From the NCBI GenBank assembly GCA_016342685.1, contig JAEINU010000002.1, positions 1 through 64,000 of the forward strand: a stretch of DNA of 64,000 nt. Reading direction: 5' to 3'. The position numbers and the translations under genes are program-made. Of this stretch, positions 1 to 8,421 are shown one piece after another (position 1 is the first letter of the stretch; each line of letters opens with the position of its first letter). The stretch is from Bacteroidales bacterium (GTDB lineage: Bacteria; Bacteroidota; Bacteroidia; Bacteroidales; UBA12077). The notes under the pieces were generated by a model. The model was given only the letters and a program-made list of their open reading frames with translations, did not search any database and was not told the origin of the DNA.

Positions 1-74
1 TAAGATATTGATATGTAGCCATAATACAACAAATTTATGATTTCTAAATCTGTTGCACTAGTTATTTGAATCCA

Positions 75-116
75 GGGGGCTTTCAAAAAGCAAAGTATTA
101 ACTTTTTGGCAACCCT
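75..116 (-). terminator. possible weak terminator after the T9SS repeat protein
   Basis: Read on the minus strand, the arms CAAAAAG (102-108) and CTTTTTG (84-90) pair, flanked by GGG and CCC runs that extend the stem. No clean T-run follows, so this is a weak call. It lies about 30 bp past the stop of the large minus-strand gene. Confidence 0.3.
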
Positions 117-141
117 CTTTCCTGTTTTACTTCTGAATCCT

Positions 142-3100
142 TTATTCTAATATTAATTTTCGTTTTTTACTTCCCTGTGGAGTTTCTATTTTTACAAAAT
201 ATATACCAGAACTATAATTACTCATATCGATAGTATTTATCGTATTCTTGAGATCTTCAGTATATATGATCCTTCCACTTAAATCAATTATCGATATTTT
301 AACATCTAAATCAGCATGACTTCCAATATCAATACTCACATAATCTTTTGCTGGATTTGGGAATATTTTAAAATCAATAAAATCCGTATTTTCAAAGCCT
401 GTTGCTTGAGTAACATTTAAACTTTGCATAACCGGTGTTGCAGCATTTACAGTGTCATTTCCAACTTGTGAAGCTGTAATATCTGCAATACCCACACCAA
501 CAACATGAATCATATTACTTACAATAGTTGCTACTTGCTCGTTACTACTCATATAGGTAATATCCAAATCAAGATTACTTGTTGCCCCTGGATCGAAATC
601 AGCATCTGCTGTTGTTTTATCTGACAATGCAGCAAACGTTATTACCTGATCGTATTTATTCGTAGTAAAAGTCATATCATATCCATTACTTGTTCCACTA
701 ACATTTAAACCAACCACTCTATAATGATAAGTTGTGCTTGGTATTAAACCTGTTAAATCAACACTTACATCTATATCGGACGTTCCTGTAACAGGACTTT
801 GATCTGCAGTTAAAGTTGTGCCGTAATCTATAGTTAGTCCATATTCGAATGTTACTGTTGTGCTATAATTATTTGCATTTACGGTACCATTCAAAATAGC
901 ACCAGTAGGTTCTATATCAGATGCTACGTTGGTTGTAGCAATAGGATCTTGAGACAATGTAGTAAATGTTACATCTGAACCATTGGTAGTAGCTTCTGAA
1001 TTAACTCCTACAACACGAAAATGATATGTGGCATTAGGGATTAAGTCAGTAATACTTACACTTACATCTTTACTAGTTGTTCCAGTAACAGGACTTTGAT
1101 CTGCAGTTACAGTACTTCCATAAGTTTCAGTCAAGCCATATTCAAAAGTAACAGTTGTACTTAAATCATTTGCATTTACTGTACCATTTAAAGTAGCTCC
1201 CGATGATTCAATATCGGATGCAGCATTGGTAGTAACAATTGGATCTTGCGATAATGTTGTGAAAGTTAAATCTGATCCATTGCTTGTTCCTCCAGCATTT
1301 ACTCCAACCACTCGATAATGATAAGTTGTGCTTGGTGTTAAACCTGTTAAATCAACACTTACACCTGTATCGGACATTCCTGTAATAGGACTTTGATCAG
1401 CTGTTAAAATTGTTCCATAAGCTTCTGTTAAACCATATTCAAATGTTACATCTGTACTAGCATTATTGGCATTTACGGTACCATTTAAAGTAGTTGTTTT
1501 TGCTGTTAAACTACTGGCAGCATTTGTTGTTACGGTAGCTACTTCCAACGCAGTAGTACACGACATGTCTGCACCATATATTGTTCCTGCTTCATTTGTA
1601 GCATATGCTCTAACATAATAGGTCGTATTAGGTACCAGTGATGTTATATCAGATGTAAATGCTCCAGTAGCACTGGCAGCTCCTTTATCTGTGACAAAAT
1701 TTGCCAGCGTTGGAGAGCCTGAGGTATTCAAACAAATACCATAAGCAGTAGGATTAGGTATTCCTAAATCTGTAATCGTTCCATTCGCGGTGAATGTAGT
1801 TGAAGTTATATTTGTAATAGCCTCGGTTGTTACGCCAGCCAATTTCAACGTGGTAAAGCTTACTTCAGAACCATATACAGTACCTGCGGCATTTATTGCA
1901 TATGCCCTAACATAATACATAGTACCAGCACTTAAACTTGTTAAATCAGAAGTAAATGCTCCTGTACCAGATACAGCGCCATCTTCTGTTTTACTGTCTG
2001 TAAGCATTGGTGTTCCGCCCGTATTCCAGCATACTCCATGTTGTATTGGATTTGGAATACCCAGATCGGTAATATTTCCATTAGCTGTTGCTGTGGTGGT
2101 TGCTATGCTAGTAACAGCCTGAGTTGTTACTGTAGGTACTTTGAATGAAGTAAAGCTAACTTCTGAACCATATACAGTACCTGCCAAATTCGTTGCATAT
2201 GCCCTAACATAATACATCGTACCAGGACTTAAACCAGTTATATCAGAAGTAAATGCTTCGATAACAGAAACTGCTCCTTCTGCTGTTTTACTATCACTGG
2301 TCGTAGGACTATTAGATGTACTCCAGCATACTCCATGCTCTGTAGGATTTGGAACACCCAGATCGGTAACATTTCCATTAGCTGTAGCAGTAGTTTGAGT
2401 AATGTTAGTTACCGCTTGTGTTGTAACTGTTGCAGCCTCTGGTTCTGTTGTAAATGAAACTTCAGTACCATAAGTAGTTCCTGCTTCATTTGTAGCATAT
2501 GCTCTGACATAATAGGTCGTATTAGAGGTCATTAATGTTATATCAGATGTAAATGATCCTGTAGCACTGGCGGCACCTTTATCTGTGAAATAATTTGCCA
2601 GCGAAGGAGCTCCTGAGGTATTCATACAAACCCCATAAGCTGTAGGATTAGGTATTCCTAAATCAGTAATCGTTCCATTCGCGGTTAATGTAGTTGAAGT
2701 TATATTTGTAACAGCCTGGGTTGTTACGCCTGCTAATTTTAAAGTAGTAAAACTTACTTCAGAACCATATACAGTACCTACCGAATTCGTTGCATATGCC
2801 CTAACATAATACATCGTACCAGGACTTAAACCAGTTATATTACCCGTAAACGCTCCGATAGCAGAAACAGCTCCATCTTCTGTCTTACTGTCACTGGTCG
2901 TAGGGTTAGTAGATGTACTCCAGCATACTCCATGTTGTGTTGGATTTGGAACACCCAAATCGGTGACATTTCCATTAGCGGTTGCTGTGCTGGTTGCTAT
3001 GCTAGTAACAGCTTGAGTTGTTACTGTAGGCACTTCCAATGCAGTAAAGCTAACTTCAGAACCATATATAGTACCTACCGAATTCGTTGCGTATGCCCTA

Positions 3101-4713
3101 ACATAATACATCGTACCAGGACTTAAACCAATTATATCAGAAGTAAACGCTCCGATTGCAGAAACGGCTCCTTCTTCTGTTTTACTGTTACTGGTTGTAG
3201 GGCTAGTAGATGTGCTCCAGCATACCCCATGTTGTGTTGGATTTGGAACACCCAGATCAGTAACATTTCCATTACCCGTCGCCGTAGTGGTTGTTATGCT
3301 AGTAATAGCCTGGGTTGTTACTGTAGGTGCTTCCAATGCAGTAAAGTTTACTTCAGAACCATATACAGTACCTGCCGCATTTGTTACATATGCCCTAACA
3401 TAATACATCGTACCTGCACTTAGACTTGTTATATTCGAAGTAAATGCTCCTGTAGCAGAAACTGCACCTTCTTCTGTTTTACTGTCAGCAATGGTTGGAG
3501 TTCCTCCAGTATTCCAACAAACACCATGTTGTGTTGGATTTGGATCACCTAAATCTGTTATATTTCCATTTCCTGTAGCAGTAGTTTGAGTAATGCTTGT
3601 TACAGCTTGTGTTGTAATTGTTGCAGCTAAAGGCAGAGTTGTAAAATTAGCATCTAAGCCATTTGTTGTACCTTCACTATTAACACCAACAACACGATAA
3701 TGATATGTTGTATTCGGACTTAATCCGCTTATAGATTTACTTACAAGTATATCTGAAGTTCCCGTTACAGGGCTTTGATCTGCTGGTACCGTTGTTCCAT
3801 AACCTGTAGTTAATCCATACTCGAAAGTTACTGCTGTACTTGCACTATTGGCATTAACCGTACCATTTAGGCTTGCTCCCGTAGTTGAAACAGCACTTGC
3901 AGCATCTGTTGTTGCTGTTGGAACAGCGAGTGAAGACTCTACAGTATAGCTTTGTCCTGAATGAGTATAGAAATCTGGATCTCCCTCACCATCAACTAAA
4001 TCATCAGTATAGGTCCAATTCGAAGGATTAACTACCCTACTTCGCCAGGTATCAGCATCGGCAGATGTTGTTGTCCCACTATACCATCCATTGTCATAAT
4101 CTACTGCTTCAGTATGCGGAATAACAATTGCATTTGTACCATCAGTGAGTCCGGCGGGTAAATCACTATTTCCATCATCCAAACCAGAAGCATCACCACT
4201 ACCATCAGTTGTCCAATCATGAATAAATCCATCATCGGTTCTATTCACATACGATAAAGCCCAAATAAAAGTTGGAGATTCAAAGGTACCCTGAAATACA
4301 ATTACCTGATCACCATAAGAAATACCCAATGAAGGAATATAAGGGAAATTACATTTGCCAGGATATGATGAAAAGTTACCGTTTGAATTTGTTTTATCCT
4401 GACTAACAACCACTCCTGCTGACAATCCTCCACCAGGCACTGTATATGTACATACACCGTAAACACCTAGAACGTCTTCTGGTCCAGTTCCTCCATCATT
4501 TGTTGTTTTGAATGCTCCTGTGCTTATCCGCCAACCAACATCGGTAAAATGTACTGTTGTACCAGCATCTAAATCAACTAAAGACATAAATGAGAAGCCA
4601 TCATCACCATCGCCATTTGTATTTAAAACAACAAGTTCACCGGGACTTAGGCTTGTTTGCCCCCATAGTGCTATTGGCAAACAAAAAATAAAAAAAAGTA
4701 TAAATTTTTTCAT
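142..4713 (-). CDS. large secreted repeat protein with T9SS type A sorting domain
   Basis: This 1523-residue protein is probably exported by the Sec system and then by type IX secretion to the cell surface. It starts with a clear signal peptide ending near WGQ (residue 19). Residues about 20-262 form an N-terminal domain (SPGELVVLNTNGDGDDGF) of a type often found on Bacteroidota surface proteins. Four repeats of class A (NGTVNAN, VTFEYGLT, YHYRVVGVN) cover about 265-358 and 1058-1352. Seven repeats of class B (NGN-TDLG-PNPT, HGVCW, YYVRAYATN) cover about 359-1057. Both resemble fibronectin III or Ig-like beta sandwiches. An Ig-like segment then leads to a C-terminal sorting domain (FPNPAKDYVSI ... 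GIYFVKIE ... KKRKLILE). The class A repeats frame the class B block. The ligand is unknown; adhesion or a matrix role is an inference. It is the last gene of the minus-strand run from 8034. Confidence 0.9.
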   Translation of the reverse strand: MKKFILFFIFCLPIALWGQTSLSPGELVVLNTNGDGDDGFSFMSLVDLDAGTTVHFTDVGWRISTGAFKTTNDGGTGPEDVLGVYGVCTYTVPGGGLSAGVVVSQDKTNSNGNFSSYPGKCNFPYIPSLGISYGDQVIVFQGTFESPTFIWALSYVNRTDDGFIHDWTTDGSGDASGLDDGNSDLPAGLTDGTNAIVIPHTEAVDYDNGWYSGTTTSADADTWRSRVVNPSNWTYTDDLVDGEGDPDFYTHSGQSYTVESSLAVPTATTDAASAVSTTGASLNGTVNANSASTAVTFEYGLTTGYGTTVPADQSPVTGTSDILVSKSISGLSPNTTYHYRVVGVNSEGTTNGLDANFTTLPLAATITTQAVTSITQTTATGNGNITDLGDPNPTQHGVCWNTGGTPTIADSKTEEGAVSATGAFTSNITSLSAGTMYYVRAYVTNAAGTVYGSEVNFTALEAPTVTTQAITSITTTTATGNGNVTDLGVPNPTQHGVCWSTSTSPTTSNSKTEEGAVSAIGAFTSDIIGLSPGTMYYVRAYATNSVGTIYGSEVSFTALEVPTVTTQAVTSIATSTATANGNVTDLGVPNPTQHGVCWSTSTNPTTSDSKTEDGAVSAIGAFTGNITGLSPGTMYYVRAYATNSVGTVYGSEVSFTTLKLAGVTTQAVTNITSTTLTANGTITDLGIPNPTAYGVCMNTSGAPSLANYFTDKGAASATGSFTSDITLMTSNTTYYVRAYATNEAGTTYGTEVSFTTEPEAATVTTQAVTNITQTTATANGNVTDLGVPNPTEHGVCWSTSNSPTTSDSKTAEGAVSVIEAFTSDITGLSPGTMYYVRAYATNLAGTVYGSEVSFTSFKVPTVTTQAVTSIATTTATANGNITDLGIPNPIQHGVCWNTGGTPMLTDSKTEDGAVSGTGAFTSDLTSLSAGTMYYVRAYAINAAGTVYGSEVSFTTLKLAGVTTEAITNITSTTFTANGTITDLGIPNPTAYGICLNTSGSPTLANFVTDKGAASATGAFTSDITSLVPNTTYYVRAYATNEAGTIYGADMSCTTALEVATVTTNAASSLTAKTTTLNGTVNANNASTDVTFEYGLTEAYGTILTADQSPITGMSDTGVSVDLTGLTPSTTYHYRVVGVNAGGTSNGSDLTFTTLSQDPIVTTNAASDIESSGATLNGTVNANDLSTTVTFEYGLTETYGSTVTADQSPVTGTTSKDVSVSITDLIPNATYHFRVVGVNSEATTNGSDVTFTTLSQDPIATTNVASDIEPTGAILNGTVNANNYSTTVTFEYGLTIDYGTTLTADQSPVTGTSDIDVSVDLTGLIPSTTYHYRVVGLNVSGTSNGYDMTFTTNKYDQVITFAALSDKTTADADFDPGATSNLDLDITYMSSNEQVATIVSNMIHVVGVGIADITASQVGNDTVNAATPVMQSLNVTQATGFENTDFIDFKIFPNPAKDYVSIDIGSHADLDVKISIIDLSGRIIYTEDLKNTINTIDMSNYSSGIYFVKIETPQGSKKRKLILE

Positions 4714-4739
4714 AATATAAGTTTTAATATGTTTAAATT

Positions 4740-5666
4740 TTATGAGAATAAGCTATAAGTATTAACACCTTGCTGAATTAAGTAATCTGTATTAAAAAAA
4801 CCTTCTGAGGTATAAAATATAGTTGGCACAATAAACTCAGCATCTGCACATTGAATTAAAATTTGATTATTATCAACCACAATACGCCCTGACTTAACTC
4901 CCAGATTATCTTTGTATTCAGTAAGTTTTGCTTCTACTATACGTATTTCGTTATTATTCAAAAAAGTAAACGCTCCTTTATTCCATGGATTACAGGCTTT
5001 AACTAAGGCTATTACTTGTTTTGCACTTTTTTCTTTCCAATTTATTTTAACATCAGCATAAACTGGTTTTCCCCAATACGTTCCATTTCCTTGATCTAGC
5101 AAATTGAAGTTATTTGAATAAACTAACTTTATTACGCTAGGGATTATAGCTGCACCTAATGCTGCCAGATCATTCCAGTGTTTACCATGACTAGTATCTA
5201 TAGCTATTGGTATTTTCTTTAGAAGAAGAACAGGCCCGGTATCCAAATCTTTATCCATCTTATGTACGCTTATTCCGCCAAATTTCTCCCCATTCTTTAT
5301 TTGCCAAAAAATAGGATCAATGCTTCTATATTCTGGCAATAATCCAAAATGAAAATTAAAGAAACCTTTGTGGGGTATCGACATTACGGTCTCAGGAATT
5401 CGAAATGGAAAAGTTATTACAAAAACGGCGTCAGAATTATAAGTGTTTACCCATTCATGAATCTCTTTACGAAATGAAGATTTCTCAAAATATTTTAAGG
5501 GAATTTTATTTTCCTTTGCAAAATGCTCTATTACGTACACATTATTTCCTTTTATATGTATACCAATAGCAAGCAAATTTGCACATAACATAAGCTCCTT
5601 CAATGCTGGTAAGGCTATATCGCTATTACATAAAACACTAATATTTAATCGTTTTTCTATCTGCAT
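4740..5666 (-). CDS. formyltransferase-family protein (methionyl-tRNA formyltransferase-like fold)
   Basis: The 308-residue protein has the formyl transferase N-terminal fold. The catalytic pattern of the 10-formyl-tetrahydrofolate-dependent family is visible: N104 and H106 in FNFHFGLLPEYR and D142 in MDKDLDTGPVL. In E. coli Fmt the same block reads NVHGSLLPRWRG, so the Arg-Gly after the loop is changed to Arg-Ser. A C-terminal FMT_C-like domain follows with the pattern KINWKEKSAKQVIALVKACNPW. I chose ATG at 5666; the longer frame opens with TTG at 5684. This start overlaps the stop of the upstream gene by 10 bases, which suggests translational coupling. It is probably not the housekeeping fmt gene. 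It more likely formylates a small amine or sugar nucleotide, but the substrate cannot be read from the sequence. Confidence 0.75.
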   Translation of the reverse strand: MQIEKRLNISVLCNSDIALPALKELMLCANLLAIGIHIKGNNVYVIEHFAKENKIPLKYFEKSSFRKEIHEWVNTYNSDAVFVITFPFRIPETVMSIPHKGFFNFHFGLLPEYRSIDPIFWQIKNGEKFGGISVHKMDKDLDTGPVLLLKKIPIAIDTSHGKHWNDLAALGAAIIPSVIKLVYSNNFNLLDQGNGTYWGKPVYADVKINWKEKSAKQVIALVKACNPWNKGAFTFLNNNEIRIVEAKLTEYKDNLGVKSGRIVVDNNQILIQCADAEFIVPTIFYTSEGFFNTDYLIQQGVNTYSLFS

Positions 5667-6733
5667 AAATAAGTATTGTGCCAACCCAATTGGTTTGTAA
5701 TTATATTTTTATTTATTTCTTCAATAAGCTCATTAACCGGATATTCTAGCTGCCGAGCTCCCTTTTCACTAATTAAATAATGAGGTAGATATGATGAATT
5801 GGTTTCTGGAATAAAATTGATTTTCCCGCGTGGGCCTTTAAAAGTTGAATGTATCATACTATTTAAAAATTCAGCTCTTTCAAACTCATCAGGTTTTGTA
5901 TTTAGAGCTATTAAATTTGCCACTTCCCAACCTAGCACTGCGAACTCAGTTGCTTTTTTCCCGTAAGTAGCACTGTACATTTTTTTGAATTCGATGTTTT
6001 CTTTAATTTTTAAATCAGGATACCAACTAGCAACCCGACTTACCTCGTCTTTTCCATTAGCTATTCCTGGAGAAGTTATTATTCTTTCAGGTTCTATTCC
6101 TAGCTTTAAAAGCTTTTCAATTATATCGTTTCGCTCACGACCAAAATATGCTAGATAGAAAAATTTAGGATCAATTTCGGCAATCATGTTTTCAACTTTA
6201 TTCCACTCAGCTTCAAAATTATCCTTATGTGTAATTGATACGAACTTAGGTTGCTTTTGTCCCTCCGATGCTCCTTGCACACACGCATATGCTGATGGGT
6301 ATCCACTATCGAAAAAGGAACATAATATGGCGTAATCATCTACATTTTCTTGAATAAAATTCCTTCCTGCTAACCAGTTTGACTCCCAAATCTGATAGGT
6401 ATGATAAAAAATAAATGGGGAACCCGCTATCTTGGGGAAAGGTAATCTTGCTCCCATTCCAGTAATTATGCAAGGAATCTGTGTAGAATAAATAAGATTC
6501 TTTATATCTGGAACAATGAAAGACTCATTAAAAGCGACAATAAGCTCTACTTCTTCATCAACAATTAACTCTCTATATGCGCTTATCAGCTCTTTCGGTT
6601 CCCCTTTAGAAACATATCGTTTTAAATATGTGATATGATCAAGATTTTCACTGACCAAGTCAAATCCATTCAAAAACCCTTTAGCCAGGAATGGATAATC
6701 AATCGATTGAGGTAAAATTATTCCTATTTTCAA
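5657..6733 (-). CDS. type 1 periplasmic-binding-fold protein without a signal peptide
   Basis: The 358-residue protein looks like a type 1 periplasmic-binding-protein fold of the branched-chain amino acid / LivJ type. It has an opening beta strand KIGIILP, a central segment with FNESFIVPDI and a C-terminal FKGPRGKINF motif. That family is usually secreted, but no signal peptide or lipobox is present. The protein therefore probably works in the cytoplasm as a sensor, or has been recruited to an enzyme complex. The apparent start is TTG at 6733; no ATG lies close upstream in frame. A perfect terminator hairpin for the collar genes lies just upstream (6755-6788), so this gene and the overlapping formyltransferase may form their own unit. 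Ligand and function are unknown. Confidence 0.65.
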   Translation of the reverse strand: MKIGIILPQSIDYPFLAKGFLNGFDLVSENLDHITYLKRYVSKGEPKELISAYRELIVDEEVELIVAFNESFIVPDIKNLIYSTQIPCIITGMGARLPFPKIAGSPFIFYHTYQIWESNWLAGRNFIQENVDDYAILCSFFDSGYPSAYACVQGASEGQKQPKFVSITHKDNFEAEWNKVENMIAEIDPKFFYLAYFGRERNDIIEKLLKLGIEPERIITSPGIANGKDEVSRVASWYPDLKIKENIEFKKMYSATYGKKATEFAVLGWEVANLIALNTKPDEFERAEFLNSMIHSTFKGPRGKINFIPETNSSYLPHYLISEKGARQLEYPVNELIEEINKNIITNQLGWHNTYLCR

Positions 6734-6745
6734 CGGTAAAATATT

Positions 6746-6788
6746 TTTAATTAAAAGAAGCTTATGACTAAATATTCATAAGCTTCTT
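6746..6788 (-). terminator. intrinsic terminator of the collar-protein genes
   Basis: A perfect 13-bp stem, AAGAAGCTTATGA (6755-6767) against TCATAAGCTTCTT (6776-6788), has an 8-base loop. On the minus strand it is followed by a T-rich stretch. It sits 17 bases past the stop of the second collar gene and ahead of the binding-fold gene. Confidence 0.8.
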
Positions 6789-6804
6789 AAGTATATTCAT
6801 TTTT

Positions 6805-7407
6805 TTAATTTCTTGATGGGAATTGTCCATCTAAACATATAATCCAATTTATTGCAGTGAATGGTTGCACATTGTAAACTGGCAGATTTGCACCTGCAGC
6901 ACCAATTGTAACTGTTCCTTGCGCAGTACCTTGAACAGACAAAGATGCAGCTGCTGGTGCCAAGTTTGCATCAGCTTCACCTGCTTCCATATAACCGGAA
7001 CCTATATTGGCCAAGATATTTCCACCTGGTGATGTTGCGTCTCCACCCTCGTTGTAACAAGGCAATTCTACGTTTCCTGTTGCAGCTCCATTAACAGTTA
7101 AATTTGGAGTTGCAGTATGAGTGTGTGATGGTAATTCATTTTGAGTAAGCACAACAGACTCATAACCACTCGTATGTCCAAGAGGATAATAAGAAGTACC
7201 TGCGGACTGTCCTGCTCCTATTGGTACCCTACCTCCTAAATTTGGTAATTGCATGGTAGAACGCCCGTCACCACCAAAAAAAGTTCCAATTACGGCATAA
7301 AGAGCAGTAAATTGACTTATTTGTAATAATTGCCCTTCACAGTATGCCCAGTTTCTCGGTGCAAAATTGCCAGCAAATCCTCTGATTTCACCTATATATC
7401 CGTCCAT
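6805..7407 (-). CDS. phage tail collar domain protein (microcystin-dependent-protein family), copy 2
   Basis: The 200-residue protein opens with IGEIRGFAGNFAPRNWAYC and GGDGRSTMQLPNLGGRVPIG. These are hallmarks of the tail-collar family (Pfam Tail Collar, also called microcystin-dependent protein MdpB). The middle holds NELPSHTHTA, and the C-terminus reads YNVQPFTAINWIICLDGQFPSRN. The protein has no signal peptide. The family is known from phage tail fibres and from stand-alone bacterial genes of unsettled function. Here there are no other phage genes, so this is a chromosomal cassette rather than a prophage. It lies 24 bases behind its paralog and ends at a strong terminator. Confidence 0.85.
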   Translation of the reverse strand: MDGYIGEIRGFAGNFAPRNWAYCEGQLLQISQFTALYAVIGTFFGGDGRSTMQLPNLGGRVPIGAGQSAGTSYYPLGHTSGYESVVLTQNELPSHTHTATPNLTVNGAATGNVELPCYNEGGDATSPGGNILANIGSGYMEAGEADANLAPAAASLSVQGTAQGTVTIGAAGANLPVYNVQPFTAINWIICLDGQFPSRN

Positions 7408-7431
7408 AATAAATTATTTTAAAAGTTAATA

Positions 7432-8034
7432 TTAGTTTCTTGATGGAAATAATCCTGTTACGCAAATAATCCAATTAATTGCAGTAAATGGTTGCATATT
7501 TGAAATTGGAAGTCCGCTTCCTGTAGATCCAATATCAATACTCCCTTGCACACTCCCTTGTACACTAAGTGATGCACTTGCAGGTGCCAGATTGGCATCA
7601 GCTTCTCCTGCTTCCATATAGCCTGAACCTATGTTAGCCAGGATATTTCCTCCGGGCGATGTTGCGTCTCCTCCCTCGTTGTAACAAGGTAATTCGACAT
7701 TACCTGTTGCTGTACCTGTTACCGTTAAGTTAGGAGCAGCATTATGTGTATGTGCAGGTAATTGATTTAAGACTAAACTAACAGATTCTAAGCCTCCATG
7801 CTGGCCTAAAACATAATTTGAGCCTCCATATGAACTACCTGTACCAATTGGGACCCTACCTTCCAGATTCGGAAGCGCAAAAGTTGTTCTACCGTCACCG
7901 CCATAAATCGCCCCTAAAAGGCTAAACAAGGCTGTATGTTGAGAAACAGAGAGTAAAGCGCCATTGCATATCGCCCAGTTTTGAGGTGCATAATTACCTC
8001 CGAATCCTCTGATTTCTGCCATTGTTCCTTCCAT
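7432..8034 (-). CDS. phage tail collar domain protein (microcystin-dependent-protein family), copy 1
   Basis: The 200-residue paralog of the next gene has the same plan: MAEIRGFGGNYAPQNWAIC, GGDGRTTFALPNLEGRVPIG, LPAHTHNA and NMQPFTAINWIICVTGLFPSRN. The two proteins diverge at both ends. They are identical over about 42 central residues (from GNVELPCYNEGG to DANLAPA), while the DNA there differs silently at about 17 positions. ATG at 8034 is used; an internal ATG (fifth codon) is possible. It is the first gene of the collar pair, with a long AT-rich region upstream. The role is unknown; a structural or adhesive trimer is the usual guess for the family. Confidence 0.85.
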   Translation of the reverse strand: MEGTMAEIRGFGGNYAPQNWAICNGALLSVSQHTALFSLLGAIYGGDGRTTFALPNLEGRVPIGTGSSYGGSNYVLGQHGGLESVSLVLNQLPAHTHNAAPNLTVTGTATGNVELPCYNEGGDATSPGGNILANIGSGYMEAGEADANLAPASASLSVQGSVQGSIDIGSTGSGLPISNMQPFTAINWIICVTGLFPSRN

Positions 8035-8421
8035 AATTAAAATTTTTAATTTGATGAATATTAGATATAACTAGCTATACGACTATTTTAATACAGATAA
8101 ACTTAAACAATTATATAAATAATCAATGCTTATTTTGTTTATTATTAACTAATAAAAATACACCATTAATAATCAATTGTCAAATATTAAATATACAAAT
8201 CTAATTTATTATAAGAACAATAGGAGTATTGAGATAAAAATTCAATTTTAACATCACACCCAAAAATAGTTAAACAGTGTCGTTTATTTATTTAAGTATT
8301 TTGTTGACTTTTTTTATATATTTACACAACATAAATCAAAATATTTAATGCAGTATTTTATATTTTTTAACAATAAAGGATTATAGTCATTTTTGAATAA
8401 AAATTAATTAATACAATATAA
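8035..8421. other. 387-bp AT-rich divergent intergenic region
   Basis: This separates the minus-strand collar genes from the plus-strand methyltransferase. A minus-strand TAGATTTG (8196-8203) fits the -7 consensus TAnnTTTG. A plus-strand TTTG (8300) and TATATTTA (8317) are only a poor match. I see no ORF, RNA or repeat in it. Confidence 0.4.

Noticed and set aside
2932-3423. Plus-strand ORFs inside the T9SS repeat protein
   Set aside because: They repeat every repeat unit and read as shadows of the minus-strand repeats (Cys/Ser-rich nonsense).
6805-8034. Recent gene conversion between the collar genes
   Set aside because: The identical protein block shows about 17 silent DNA differences, so the sequence was not copied recently.
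6805-8034. Prophage remnant
   Set aside because: Collar-domain genes stand alone: no terminase, portal, capsid, integrase or lysis gene nearby.
8299-8330. Promoter TTTG...TATATTTA before the methyltransferase gene
   Set aside because: The spacing is about 13 bases, too short for the Bacteroidota -33/-7 layout, and the -7 box lacks the final G.
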